From contig CAMHER010000091.1 in assembly GCA_946184215.1 (NCBI GenBank), positions 1-7,452 on the forward strand: 7,452 nt of DNA, read 5' to 3'. Made by a program: the position numbers and the translations under genes. The notes below the pieces were generated by a model. The model was not told the origin of the DNA and did no database searches. It was given only the letters and a program-made list of their open reading frames with translations. Position 1 is the first letter of the stretch. Each line of letters opens with the position of its first letter. Of this stretch, positions 1 to 6,346 are shown piece after piece. The stretch is from an uncultured Clostridia bacterium. Lineage in GTDB: Bacteria; Bacillota; Clostridia; Oscillospirales; Oscillospiraceae.

Positions 1-1057
1 GACGGATGGCCTCGTGGGCGTCCTGCGCGCCGGCCTTGGTCTTATAGCGCCGCGGAGAGCCGGGATAATAGGCCTCGCCGTAACGCTCGGTGATATAGCT
101 TCTGGCAGCCGCAAGCGCCTCTTCCGAAAGGCGCAGCGAGTCTGTTCTCATATAGGTGATCAGGCCGATGGTGCCGTGACCGGTGATCTCCACGCCCTCG
201 TACAGCTGCTGGGCAATGGACATTGTGCGGCGCGGCGTCATGGCCAGGCGGCGCGAGGCCTCCTGCTGCAGCGTGGAGGTGATAAAGGGCGGAGCGGGGC
301 TCTTCTGCTTCTGTCCGCGCTTGACCGTTTCGATCACGAAGGGCGCGTCCTGCGTCGCGGCGATGACCGCATTGACCTCGTCCTCGCTCTTCAGTTCGGT
401 CTTTTTATCGCCTTTGCCGAAAAAGCGGGCGGAAAAGCTGCCGCTGCCGCCCTCACAGTCCAGCAGCGCATCCAGCAGCCAGTATTCCTCGCTCTGAAAG
501 GCGCGGATCTCCTCCTCGCGGTCCACGACCATACGGGTCGCAACCGACTGGACGCGGCCGGCGGAAAGGCCGGACTTGACCTTTTTCCACAGCAGCGGTG
601 AGATCTGATAACCTACGATGCGGTCCAGCACGCGGCGCGCCTGCTGCGCGTCCACCAGATCGCTGTCGATGGCGCGGGGATTTTCCATGCTCTCCGTCAC
701 GACTTTTTTCGTGATCTCGTTGAAGGTCACGCGTTTGGCCTTGTCGTCGTCAAGCTCCAAAAGCTCCTTGAGATGCCAGGAAATCGCCTCTCCCTCGCGG
801 TCAGGGTCCGTTGCAAGATAGACAGTCCCGGCTGACTTGGCGTCCTTTTTCAGTTCCGCGATCAGTTCTTTTTTATCCTTTACGGGGATATATTCCGGCT
901 CAAAGCCGTGCTCTATGTCAACGCCCAGTTTGCTCTTCGGCAGATCCCGCAGATGCCCCATGGACGCCTTTACCTTATATTTTCCGCCGAGATATTTCTC
1001 GATGGTCTTGGCCTTCGCCGGAGACTCGACGATCACCAGGTCTTTTCCCTTTGCCAT
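1..1057 (-). CDS. topA: DNA topoisomerase I (type IA), N-terminal 352 residues; 3' end outside window
   Basis: Relaxes negatively supercoiled DNA by cutting one strand through a 5'-phosphotyrosine link and passing the other strand. The frame is open from an ATG at 1057 to the left edge. The TOPRIM domain comes first: VIVESPAKAKTIEKYL carries the catalytic Glu at residue 11, and LATDPDREGEAISW carries the metal-binding acidic residues D84, D86 and E88. QQARRVLDRIVGYQISPLLW and SAGRVQSVATRMVVDRE follow, typical of the type IA core. The active-site tyrosine is in GLITYMRTDS at residue 302 (codon 152-154). The rest of the core and any C-terminal zinc-finger domains are off the window. GAGGAA at 1063-1068 is a well-placed ribosome site. 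The gene begins 23 bases after dprA ends, matching the conserved dprA-topA order of Firmicutes, so co-transcription is likely. The identification is secure; only the C-terminal architecture is unknown. Confidence 0.98.
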   Translation of the reverse strand, partial: MAKGKDLVIVESPAKAKTIEKYLGGKYKVKASMGHLRDLPKSKLGVDIEHGFEPEYIPVKDKKELIAELKKDAKSAGTVYLATDPDREGEAISWHLKELLELDDDKAKRVTFNEITKKVVTESMENPRAIDSDLVDAQQARRVLDRIVGYQISPLLWKKVKSGLSAGRVQSVATRMVVDREEEIRAFQSEEYWLLDALLDCEGGSGSFSARFFGKGDKKTELKSEDEVNAVIAATQDAPFVIETVKRGQKQKSPAPPFITSTLQQEASRRLAMTPRRTMSIAQQLYEGVEITGHGTIGLITYMRTDSLRLSEEALAAARSYITERYGEAYYPGSPRRYKTKAGAQDAHEAIR

Positions 1058-1080
1058 TCTGGTTCCTCACTTTGCTGGTA

Positions 1081-2295
1081 TTAAGGGCGGCGCTTCACAT
1101 TCAGCACCACCCGGTTGCCCGGCACCCGCCGGACAAGGCCTTTGACGGTCATCACGGTCAGCTGTGTCAGCACCGTGGCCGCGCCGAGGCCGGTCTTCTC
1201 CACGATGTCGTCAATATGCGTCGGCTCTTTTTCGATCGCGGAGACAATCTTCAGCTGCGCCTCGCTTAAGAGACCGAGCTGCGTTCTTAAGTCAATATAT
1301 TCTACGCTCTTTTCCTTGTCAATCTCTTTTTTCCCGTCCGCGCGCCGCGCCGTTTCCCCCGCGGGAGGCGCATCTGCCGGTGCGGGAGGCGTCTGCTCCG
1401 GGCAGAGCGCGGCACTTCTTCTTATCTTGTCCGGGAAACGCGCGGCAAATTCCGCCATCACGTCCCAGCCGCAGGTGGCGGGCGTCGCGCCGTCTTTCAA
1501 AAGTGAATTGGTGCCGCGGCAGCCGGGCGCGTCCGCGTTGCCGGGCACGGCGAAAACCTCACGGCCCTGTTCGAGCGCTTCGGCGGAAAAGAGCAGCGTC
1601 CCGCTCTTTTCCGGCGCCTCCACCGCCACTGCGCCAACGGAAAGGCCGGCGCTGATGCGGTTGCGCTCGCGGAAGAAGCTGCGCTGGGAGACGCGGCCCG
1701 GGGCATATTCGCTGATCAGCGCACCGCGCCGGCAGACCTTCATGGCCAGCTCGCCGTCCTGCTGCTCGTGCGCTGTTCCCAGCACGCCGAGACAGATGCC
1801 GTCCGCCGCCATCGCGCCGCGGGCAGCCGCCGCGTCAATGCCGTGCGTCAGACCGGAAACGACGATCCCGCCGCAGGATGCGATCTCATAGGCGATCTGC
1901 CGGCCCATCTTCAGCCCGTAGGGCGAGGCGCTGCGCGTGCCCACCACGGCGATCACCGCCTCGTCGTCGATCTGCGGCAGATGGCCGCGGACATACAGCA
2001 CAACAGGCGGCGCATAGATGCTCTTCAGCCGCTTGGGATAGAGGGCATCCTGCATGGTGATGATCGACAGATGCTGCTCGGCGCAGTCTGCCAGGATCTC
2101 GTCGACGCGGGTAAGATCGCGCCGGGAAAGCACGGCAGACTCGGACGCACTGACGCCGTCGCACTGCGCAAGCGCGTCGCGCGGGGCGAAAAAGACGCTC
2201 TCCGCGTCGCCGAAGCGGCGGATCAAAGCCGCCTTGGCGCGAACGCTGAGCGTATCGAGCGCGCTGAGCCATATCCAATACTTCACAGCCGACAT
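1081..2295 (-). CDS. dprA: DNA-processing protein DprA (Smf family), 404 aa
   Basis: Binds incoming single-stranded DNA and helps load RecA in transformation; it is also widespread in species not known to be competent. Residues 1-60 form a helical, HhH-like N-terminus. A Rossmann-type DprA domain spans about 75-285, with VVGTRSASPYG (118-127), SGLTHGIDAAAARGAM (147-162), LISEYAPG (193-200), RERNRISAGLS (209-219), VEAPEKSGTL (225-234), and VFAVPG and GTNSLLKDGA (247-270). A low-complexity Pro/Ala linker (about 300-330) leads to a winged-helix C-terminus (about 340-400), as in many DprA proteins. The usual Cys/Gly-Gly-Leu-Asp...Tyr-Pro segment is replaced by VLGTAHEQQDGEL (171-183). I chose the ATG at 2295 because GGGGGAG (2301-2307) sits 5 bases before it. 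An in-frame ATG at 2337 would add 14 residues and overlap the upstream gene, with no comparable ribosome site. It lies 17 bases after the methyltransferase gene and 23 before topA. Confidence 0.95.
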   Translation of the reverse strand: MSAVKYWIWLSALDTLSVRAKAALIRRFGDAESVFFAPRDALAQCDGVSASESAVLSRRDLTRVDEILADCAEQHLSIITMQDALYPKRLKSIYAPPVVLYVRGHLPQIDDEAVIAVVGTRSASPYGLKMGRQIAYEIASCGGIVVSGLTHGIDAAAARGAMAADGICLGVLGTAHEQQDGELAMKVCRRGALISEYAPGRVSQRSFFRERNRISAGLSVGAVAVEAPEKSGTLLFSAEALEQGREVFAVPGNADAPGCRGTNSLLKDGATPATCGWDVMAEFAARFPDKIRRSAALCPEQTPPAPADAPPAGETARRADGKKEIDKEKSVEYIDLRTQLGLLSEAQLKIVSAIEKEPTHIDDIVEKTGLGAATVLTQLTVMTVKGLVRRVPGNRVVLNVKRRP

Positions 2296-2312
2296 ATCCG
2301 CTCCCCCGTCTT

Positions 2313-3065
2313 TCAGTTCCCTCTTGCCATCTCCCACATCAAAACCGAGGCCGCGACCGCAGCGTTGAGCGATTCACTGCGCGCGTCCATGGGAATGATG
2401 ATCTCCCCGTCGCACAGCGCCAGAAGCTCCCGGCTCAAGCCGTGTCCCTCGCTGCCGACGGCGACCGCGGAATGTGTTATGTCAACCTTTCGCACATCTG
2501 ATGCCCGTTCGGACAACGCCGCTCCGTAGAGCGCCAGGCCATGCCGATGCAGAAAGGCAGGCAACTGCTCCAGCGAGAGTGTCATTACCCGCTGGCGAAA
2601 AATGGCGCCCATGGTGGCCCGCACGGTTTTGGGCGAGAAGCAGTCGGCGCAGTCGCCAACCAGGATGACCGCATCGACGCCAAAGGCGCTGGCGGTGCGC
2701 AGCACGGTGCCGACGTTGCCGGGATCCTGCACGTTCTCCAGGATGATCGCGCTTCTGATCGGATCGTCTGCTCCGCACGCGCCGCGGCGCACAGAAAAAA
2801 GCGGGCCCGGGCTGTTTTTCATCGGCGAGGCGTAATCGAACAGCTCCGGTGGGGCCAGAAACTGTTTTTCACAGTCTGCCTCGCCCGAAGCGCCGCCCTC
2901 CTTCCAGAGCACGGCGGTGATCTCCGCGCCGCTCTTGATCGCCTCGTCCAGCAGCTTATAGCCGTCACACAGGAATTGGCCTGTCTCAGCGCGAAAGGCG
3001 CCGTCCGCTCCAAGGGCGCGCAGGCGGGCGATCATGGCATTTTTTCTTGACGTGATCCTGTCCAT
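2313..3065 (-). CDS. TrmH-family (SPOUT) RNA 2'-O-ribose methyltransferase, 250 aa
   Basis: Transfers a methyl group from S-adenosylmethionine to a ribose 2'-OH in rRNA or tRNA. All three SPOUT motifs are present: motif 1 IILENVQDPGNVGTVLRTA (107-125), motif 2 VRATMGAIFRQ (148-158) and motif 3 VGSEGHGLSRELL...IPMDARSESLNAAVAAS (203-240). The last two build the knotted cofactor site. The N-terminal 95 residues resemble the SpoU substrate-binding domain (SRKNAMIARLRAL, FLCDGYKLLDEAI). Size and layout fit RlmB/YsgA-like enzymes, but the target nucleotide cannot be read from sequence, so I give no symbol. The start is the ATG at 3065, preceded by AGGAGA (3071-3076). A longer reading from 3257 would cross the promoter and terminator hairpin and is not credible. 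It is the first gene of a probable operon with dprA and topA. Confidence 0.95.
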   Translation of the reverse strand: MDRITSRKNAMIARLRALGADGAFRAETGQFLCDGYKLLDEAIKSGAEITAVLWKEGGASGEADCEKQFLAPPELFDYASPMKNSPGPLFSVRRGACGADDPIRSAIILENVQDPGNVGTVLRTASAFGVDAVILVGDCADCFSPKTVRATMGAIFRQRVMTLSLEQLPAFLHRHGLALYGAALSERASDVRKVDITHSAVAVGSEGHGLSRELLALCDGEIIIPMDARSESLNAAVAASVLMWEMARGN

Positions 3066-3080
3066 TTTTCTCTCCTGCCA

Positions 3081-3097
3081 GCCGCTTGAGAGGCGGC
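3081..3097 (-). other. Small hairpin in the methyltransferase 5' leader
   Basis: A perfect 5-bp stem GCCGC/GCGGC with a 7-base loop lies in the expected 5' untranslated region. It is only 4 bases upstream of the AGGAGA ribosome site of the methyltransferase gene. It could tune ribosome access or protect the 5' end, but so short a stem may also be chance in GC-rich DNA. Confidence 0.3.
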
Positions 3098-3116
3098 AAA
3101 ATCGTTCTTTCCAATA

Positions 3117-3146
3117 ATTGTAGCATAGGACTGCGGCGCTTTTCAA
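3117..3146 (-). promoter_or_regulatory. Housekeeping sigma (SigA-type) promoter for the methyltransferase-dprA-topA operon
   Basis: Read on the minus strand, TTGAAA (3141-3146) is followed by an 18-base spacer and TACAAT (3117-3122), with a TG one base upstream of the -10 hexamer (extended -10). Each hexamer differs from consensus at one or two bases. Transcription would begin near 3110, giving a leader of about 45 bases before the ATG at 3065. The promoter lies directly downstream of a strong hairpin that would isolate it from the transport operon. No operator-like repeat is evident at the promoter. Confidence 0.8.
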
Positions 3147-3174
3147 TAATAAATTATATCTTCCCGATTTAAAC

Positions 3175-3202
3175 GACGCCGGGGAAAAACCTCCCCGGCG
3201 TC
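3175..3202 (-). terminator. Strong hairpin, probable intrinsic terminator of the transport operon
   Basis: Two perfect 11-base arms (GACGCCGGGGA and its complement, 3175-3185 and 3192-3202) enclose a 6-base loop. On the minus strand the stem is followed by GTTTAAAT, a weak and interrupted U tract. The plus strand has an even poorer tract after the stem. It lies about 190 bases after the stop codon of the MacB-like gene and just before the promoter of the next operon, the place expected for a terminator. The weak U tract leaves open a role as an RNA 3' stabiliser. Confidence 0.6.
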
Positions 3203-3388
3203 TGTTGACCCTGTTTTCCCATAAGAAACGGACACTTTTGGGGAAAAGGCGCCGCATGCCGCGCCGCCCCCCTCTGCGTTAAAAGCGCAGATGCCGTCTC
3301 TTACAGTTTTCGACGTGCTGTCGCGCTGTTCATAACAGACATTGTCTGCTTTTAATAGAAAACCTGTATAAAACCCAAAACGAAAAAG
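3203..3388. other. Non-coding spacer with several small hairpins
   Basis: No convincing gene is present on either strand. Besides the candidate terminator at 3244-3265 there are two short perfect stems: TCTGCG/CGCAGA with a 7-base loop (3273-3291) and CAGAC/GTCTG with a 3-base loop (3336-3348). A GC-rich patch (about 3248-3272) interrupts otherwise AT-richer sequence. I see no strong promoter on either strand inside the spacer. It may be the 3' untranslated region of the transport operon or hold a small RNA; the sequence does not decide between these. Confidence 0.4.
3244..3265 (-). terminator. Possible weak intrinsic terminator
   Basis: On the minus strand a GGCGC/GCGCC stem (3248-3252 with 3261-3265, 8-base loop containing GCATGC) is followed immediately by TTTT (3244-3247). 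It lies upstream of the stronger hairpin at 3175-3202 in the direction of transcription, so the two could act in tandem at the end of the transport operon. Only 5 bp of stem and 4 U residues make this a tentative call. Confidence 0.35.
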
Positions 3389-4462
3389 TTATCCTTCCGG
3401 ATGCTTCTTTTCCCAGCGCTTTCTGGCCTGCACGCGCACGGCCTCCTCCACGCTCTCCTTTGCTCTGGGGATCACCTCGTCCTCCAGCGCGGCCTTGCCG
3501 CGGGCGAGAAGACGAATCAGCTCGATGAGCAGCGTAATCGCCGCCGGCAGCATCAGTGCCGTTCCCAGTGCGGCAAGCGCAGCGCACTCGTTTTCCGTGA
3601 TACGCGCGGCGTTCTCCCAATAGGGATAGCTGACCGAGCCCGCATGTGCCGCGCGGAGAGGCAGGTTTCTTGCGATCCCAAGCAGCCTGTCATAGGAAAA
3701 GCGCCCGGTGTTGACGACGATCTCGCCGTCACCGTGGGGAAACTTGTCGGTCATCAGCTGCGCGCCGAAGCCCTTGACGGCCTCAGGCATAACGACCTCA
3801 TAGCAATCCACCGCGTCCTGTCCGGTGATCGTGCGCCAGGCGTCATAGCTCATGAAAAAGCCCTTCTCGCCGGTATAGGCCCGGCGGCTGGCGCTGTCGT
3901 CCTCCCGGTCCACCACGCCGCCGACAACGAAATCGACCCCGTTGACCTGAACGGTCATGCCGACGAGATCCGTGCCGCCGAACAGCTCCCAGGCCAGCTC
4001 CCGATCCAGCACGATCCGGTCGGGCGAGAGATCGTTTTCGCTGATGTAGCTGCCGCTGACGAGATGCAGCGGGTGAAATTCAAAAAACTGTCCTCCAACG
4101 GCAAGGGCCGGCGCCTCGGTGCGGCCCGTGTCCCCGGCGATCGTCATTTTCTCTTCATGGCTCCAGGCGTCAATAAAGGGGTAGACCGCCTCGTTCCATT
4201 CGAGCCCCGCCGCCGTAAAGGCGCTGAGCATCGCATAGCGGAAGGCGTAGAGATCGCTGAGCTTGACGGCGGAGGGCGTGGGCAGGAAGCAGCTGATCTG
4301 TACGAAGCGCTGCTCGTTGTCCCCGCGCCAGCGTTCGTCCTCCTTTTGGGAGAGGAGCTTTTCCGTGCGCAACCAGGCCGCTGCGCCGCAGACGAGCGAG
4401 AGGATCAGCAGCGCCGCACAGACGGCAAACCATATTCTCTTTTTCCGCCCTGTCCCTTTCAT
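3389..4462 (-). CDS. Membrane-anchored protein with MacB-like extracellular core domain, 357 aa
   Basis: A positively charged start (MKGTGRKKR) and a hydrophobic helix (about 10-30) are followed by a large extracellular domain (about 35-290), one more hydrophobic helix (about 294-318) and a charged cytoplasmic tail rich in Lys, Arg and Glu. The core carries the signature of the MacB periplasmic core (MacB_PCD) family: GGQFFEFHPLHLVSGSYI (123-140), DRIVLDRELAWELFGG (148-163) and VGMTVQVNGVDFVVGGVVD (167-185). In classic MacB/FtsX permeases such a core sits between helix 1 and three further helices. Here only one helix follows and the protein ends naturally, so the FtsX permease part is missing. 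It starts one base after the stop of the membrane fusion gene (TGA-G-ATG), with GAGGGA overlapping that gene's end as ribosome site, implying translational coupling. I infer the two proteins work together. Function and substrate are unknown. Confidence 0.8.
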   Translation of the reverse strand: MKGTGRKKRIWFAVCAALLILSLVCGAAAWLRTEKLLSQKEDERWRGDNEQRFVQISCFLPTPSAVKLSDLYAFRYAMLSAFTAAGLEWNEAVYPFIDAWSHEEKMTIAGDTGRTEAPALAVGGQFFEFHPLHLVSGSYISENDLSPDRIVLDRELAWELFGGTDLVGMTVQVNGVDFVVGGVVDREDDSASRRAYTGEKGFFMSYDAWRTITGQDAVDCYEVVMPEAVKGFGAQLMTDKFPHGDGEIVVNTGRFSYDRLLGIARNLPLRAAHAGSVSYPYWENAARITENECAALAALGTALMLPAAITLLIELIRLLARGKAALEDEVIPRAKESVEEAVRVQARKRWEKKHPEG

Positions 4463-4463
4463 C

Positions 4464-6215
4464 TCATCCCTCGGCCATTCTCACCTGGTCGCCGCTCTTG
4501 ACCGGGCCGCTGCAGGTGGTGATGACGTAATCGCCGTAATTGATATTGCCGGTTACGGCGGAGTTGTTGTCGTCGCTGGCAATGACCTCTATGTTGACGC
4601 GTTTGGCAAAATAGCGGTTGCCCAGCGCCGAATTCTTTGCCTGGATCACAAAGACGTATTTGCCGTTCGAATCGGAACGGATCGAGCTGTTCGGCACAAC
4701 GATATCGTAATTGGCGCTGCGCTCGCCGATGGCGAGGCTCAGCTGCGTGCCGGCGGCCACGTCGCCGGAGACGTCAAATTCCAGCAGACGGTTGGTCTGC
4801 GGATTTTTCGGGTCGGGCTTGATGGCGGCAAGCGTGGCATTGATCGTGCTGCCCCAGTAGAAGCTTGTCACATCGGCGCTGTCGCCGGGATGCAGGCGCT
4901 TGGCCTGGTCGTTGGTGACGGAGAAGCTGAGCGTATAGCCCATGTCGGGCACTTCGATCTTGGCGATCACCTGGTCCTTGTTGGCGGTAGTGCCGGCCGT
5001 GACGGAGACCTCGCTGATCGTTCCCGCCACGTTGGACGTGATCTGATTTTCCGTCCCGCCCGTGAGAGAATCCAGCTTTTCCTGGGCCCGCGCGATCTGA
5101 TACTGCAGATCCTGCAGGCTAAGCCCGGTCAGGGCAGCCTGTCTGTTGTAATCGTCCGCGCTGTCCTGCAGAGCCTTGAGCGCGGCCTCGGCAGCCTGGC
5201 GCTCGGCCACGGCACTGTTATAGCTCTCCGTAAACATGCCGCTGAAGCCGTCGTAGAGGCTCTGGGCGGAATTGACGCGCTCGATGGCCTGCATCTGGGC
5301 CTGGACGGTATCGAGCACATCGTCGTTCCGCCCACCGTCGGAGAGATAGCTGCGCGTCATATCAAAATACGGCGAAAGCGCCTCGCGCTTGACGGCCAGA
5401 TCCGGATCGGACACGAAGAGATCGGGGTACTGAAGGGCAAACTGCAAAACCGCGTTTTCGGCGGCGTCCAGCTTGGAGAGCGCCAGGCTGACGGAGTTGG
5501 GGCTCCCATCTGCCGCACCGAGAGCCTCGCGCGCGCCGCTGATGGCAAAGTTCGCGTCGTTGATCGTGGTCATGGCTGCCGCGCTCGCTCCGCTCTTTGC
5601 CGCCTCCTCGGAGAAGGCGTAAAAGGCCGTGAGCAGGCTGTCAATGCTCTGCATCGCCGTTTCGTTTGCCAGCTTATAGTTGAGCTCTGCGGAGGCAAGA
5701 GCGCTCTTCGCGCTCTCCAGCGCGGTTAAAGCGTTCTGAAAGTCCACGTTTCCGTTGAGATCGGCAAGGGCCGCAGCTTCGGCAGCGACGGCGTTCTGAT
5801 AGCGATGCTGCGCCTTCTGCAGCTGGCCGCCGTAGTTGGTCGCGCCAACAGCCGTCTGCTGATAATTCAGCCGGAGCTGACGCAGCTGCTCAGTGGCGTT
5901 CTCGATCTCGGCGCTGTCGCCATTGCCGAGGACAAAGAGGACGTCGCCCGCCTCGACCTTCTGACCGGAGCGTACCATAACGGCGCGGATCTCGCGCGTT
6001 TCGGCGGCCTTCACTTCATAAAGGCCCCGCGATTCCACCGTGCCGCTGCCGCGCACCTTGGCCGTGATCGCGCCGGAGGAAACATACTCCGTCGCCACCT
6101 CGACAAGGCTGCGGTTCATGATGGTGTTGGAGAAAAAAGTCAGCACCAGAAGCACGGCGAGGAAAATGATCGCCGCGTTCTTGACCCAATCTCTGTTTTT
6201 GGCTTTTGTTTCCAT
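4464..6215 (-). CDS. HlyD/MacA-like membrane fusion (periplasmic adaptor) protein, 583 aa
   Basis: Adaptor proteins of this family link an inner membrane transporter to its outer parts; in Gram-positive cells they stand on the outer face of the membrane. A single anchor helix (about 14-30) is followed by a beta-rich and lipoyl-like half motif (ITAKVRGSGTVE to KVEAGDVLFVLGNGD, 50-100). A long helical hairpin follows (about 101-385), rich in Ala, Gln and Leu. The second lipoyl half is ITSNVAGTISEVSVTAGTTANKDQVIAKI (392-420), and beta-barrel and membrane-proximal domains reach the C-terminus (GDYVITTCSGPVKSGDQVRM). At 583 residues it exceeds the usual 350-450, the extra length lying in the helical part. 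No lipobox is seen. The ATG at 6215 gives the anchor helix directly, but its best ribosome site (GGAG, 6229-6232) is 13 bases away. A TTG at 6224 is an alternative, and an ATG at 6293 lies inside the repeat and is unlikely. It couples to the MacB-like gene downstream. Confidence 0.88.
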   Translation of the reverse strand: METKAKNRDWVKNAAIIFLAVLLVLTFFSNTIMNRSLVEVATEYVSSGAITAKVRGSGTVESRGLYEVKAAETREIRAVMVRSGQKVEAGDVLFVLGNGDSAEIENATEQLRQLRLNYQQTAVGATNYGGQLQKAQHRYQNAVAAEAAALADLNGNVDFQNALTALESAKSALASAELNYKLANETAMQSIDSLLTAFYAFSEEAAKSGASAAAMTTINDANFAISGAREALGAADGSPNSVSLALSKLDAAENAVLQFALQYPDLFVSDPDLAVKREALSPYFDMTRSYLSDGGRNDDVLDTVQAQMQAIERVNSAQSLYDGFSGMFTESYNSAVAERQAAEAALKALQDSADDYNRQAALTGLSLQDLQYQIARAQEKLDSLTGGTENQITSNVAGTISEVSVTAGTTANKDQVIAKIEVPDMGYTLSFSVTNDQAKRLHPGDSADVTSFYWGSTINATLAAIKPDPKNPQTNRLLEFDVSGDVAAGTQLSLAIGERSANYDIVVPNSSIRSDSNGKYVFVIQAKNSALGNRYFAKRVNIEVIASDDNNSAVTGNINYGDYVITTCSGPVKSGDQVRMAEG

Positions 6216-6264
6216 GAAAGACAACACGCTCCGTTCGTGAGGATGTTGGAGGCAGAGTAGTGAA

Positions 6265-6334
6265 GGGCGGCGCCGAGCTGCGGCGCCCCTCATCCGTCAG
6301 ACAAAGTCTGCCACCTTCCCCCGAGGGGGAAGGC
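6265..6334. repeat. Composite palindromic intergenic element (three consecutive inverted repeats)
   Basis: Three stem-loops follow each other with short spacers. The first is GGCGCCG/CGGCGCC with a 5-base loop (6269-6287). The second is CAGAC/GTCTG with a 3-base loop (6298-6310). The third is a 9-bp stem CCTTCCCCC/GGGGGAAGG with a 2-base loop (6314-6333). Read on the minus strand, the order is the GGGGGAAGG hairpin, TGGCAGAC...GTCTGAC, GGATGAGGGG, then the GC hairpin. This layout matches my memory of a repeat found in many copies between genes in gut Clostridia, where the middle stem varies and flanking words such as GGGGAAGGTGGCA and GACGGATGAGG are kept. It lies 12 bases after the stop of the MalG-like permease gene and 49 before the fusion protein start. 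No transposase or long U tract accompanies it. Copy number cannot be judged from one window. Confidence 0.7.
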
Positions 6335-6346
6335 TATAAGGTATTT

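Noticed and set aside
1115..1891. Plus-strand open frame opposite dprA
   Set aside because: Antisense to a complete DprA with conserved motifs; Ser/Ala/Arg-rich composition is typical of a shadow frame.
3153..3158. Perfect TATAAT on the minus strand
   Set aside because: No acceptable -35 hexamer at 16-18 bases; the upstream DNA is the terminator stem. The TTGAAA/TACAAT pair nearby is much better.
3066..3257. N-terminal extension of the methyltransferase from an ATG at 3257
   Set aside because: It would translate through the terminator hairpin and the promoter; the ATG at 3065 has an ideal ribosome site and matches the family's N-terminus.
3336..3348. CAGAC-ATT-GTCTG hairpin as a partial copy of the repeat at 6265-6334
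   Set aside because: It shares the 5-bp stem with the middle hairpin of the repeat, but none of the flanking conserved words or the GGGGGAAGG stem is present, so the match is probably chance.
3401..5729. Long plus-strand open frames (3401-4501 and 4263-5729) opposite the MacB-like and fusion protein genes
   Set aside because: They are antisense to genes with clear domain motifs, have no recognisable motifs, and are the kind of open frames GC-rich coding DNA produces on its reverse strand.
6298..6333. Rho-independent terminator after the MalG-like permease
   Set aside because: The stems are strong, but no U tract follows on the minus strand, so read-through into the fusion protein gene seems more likely.
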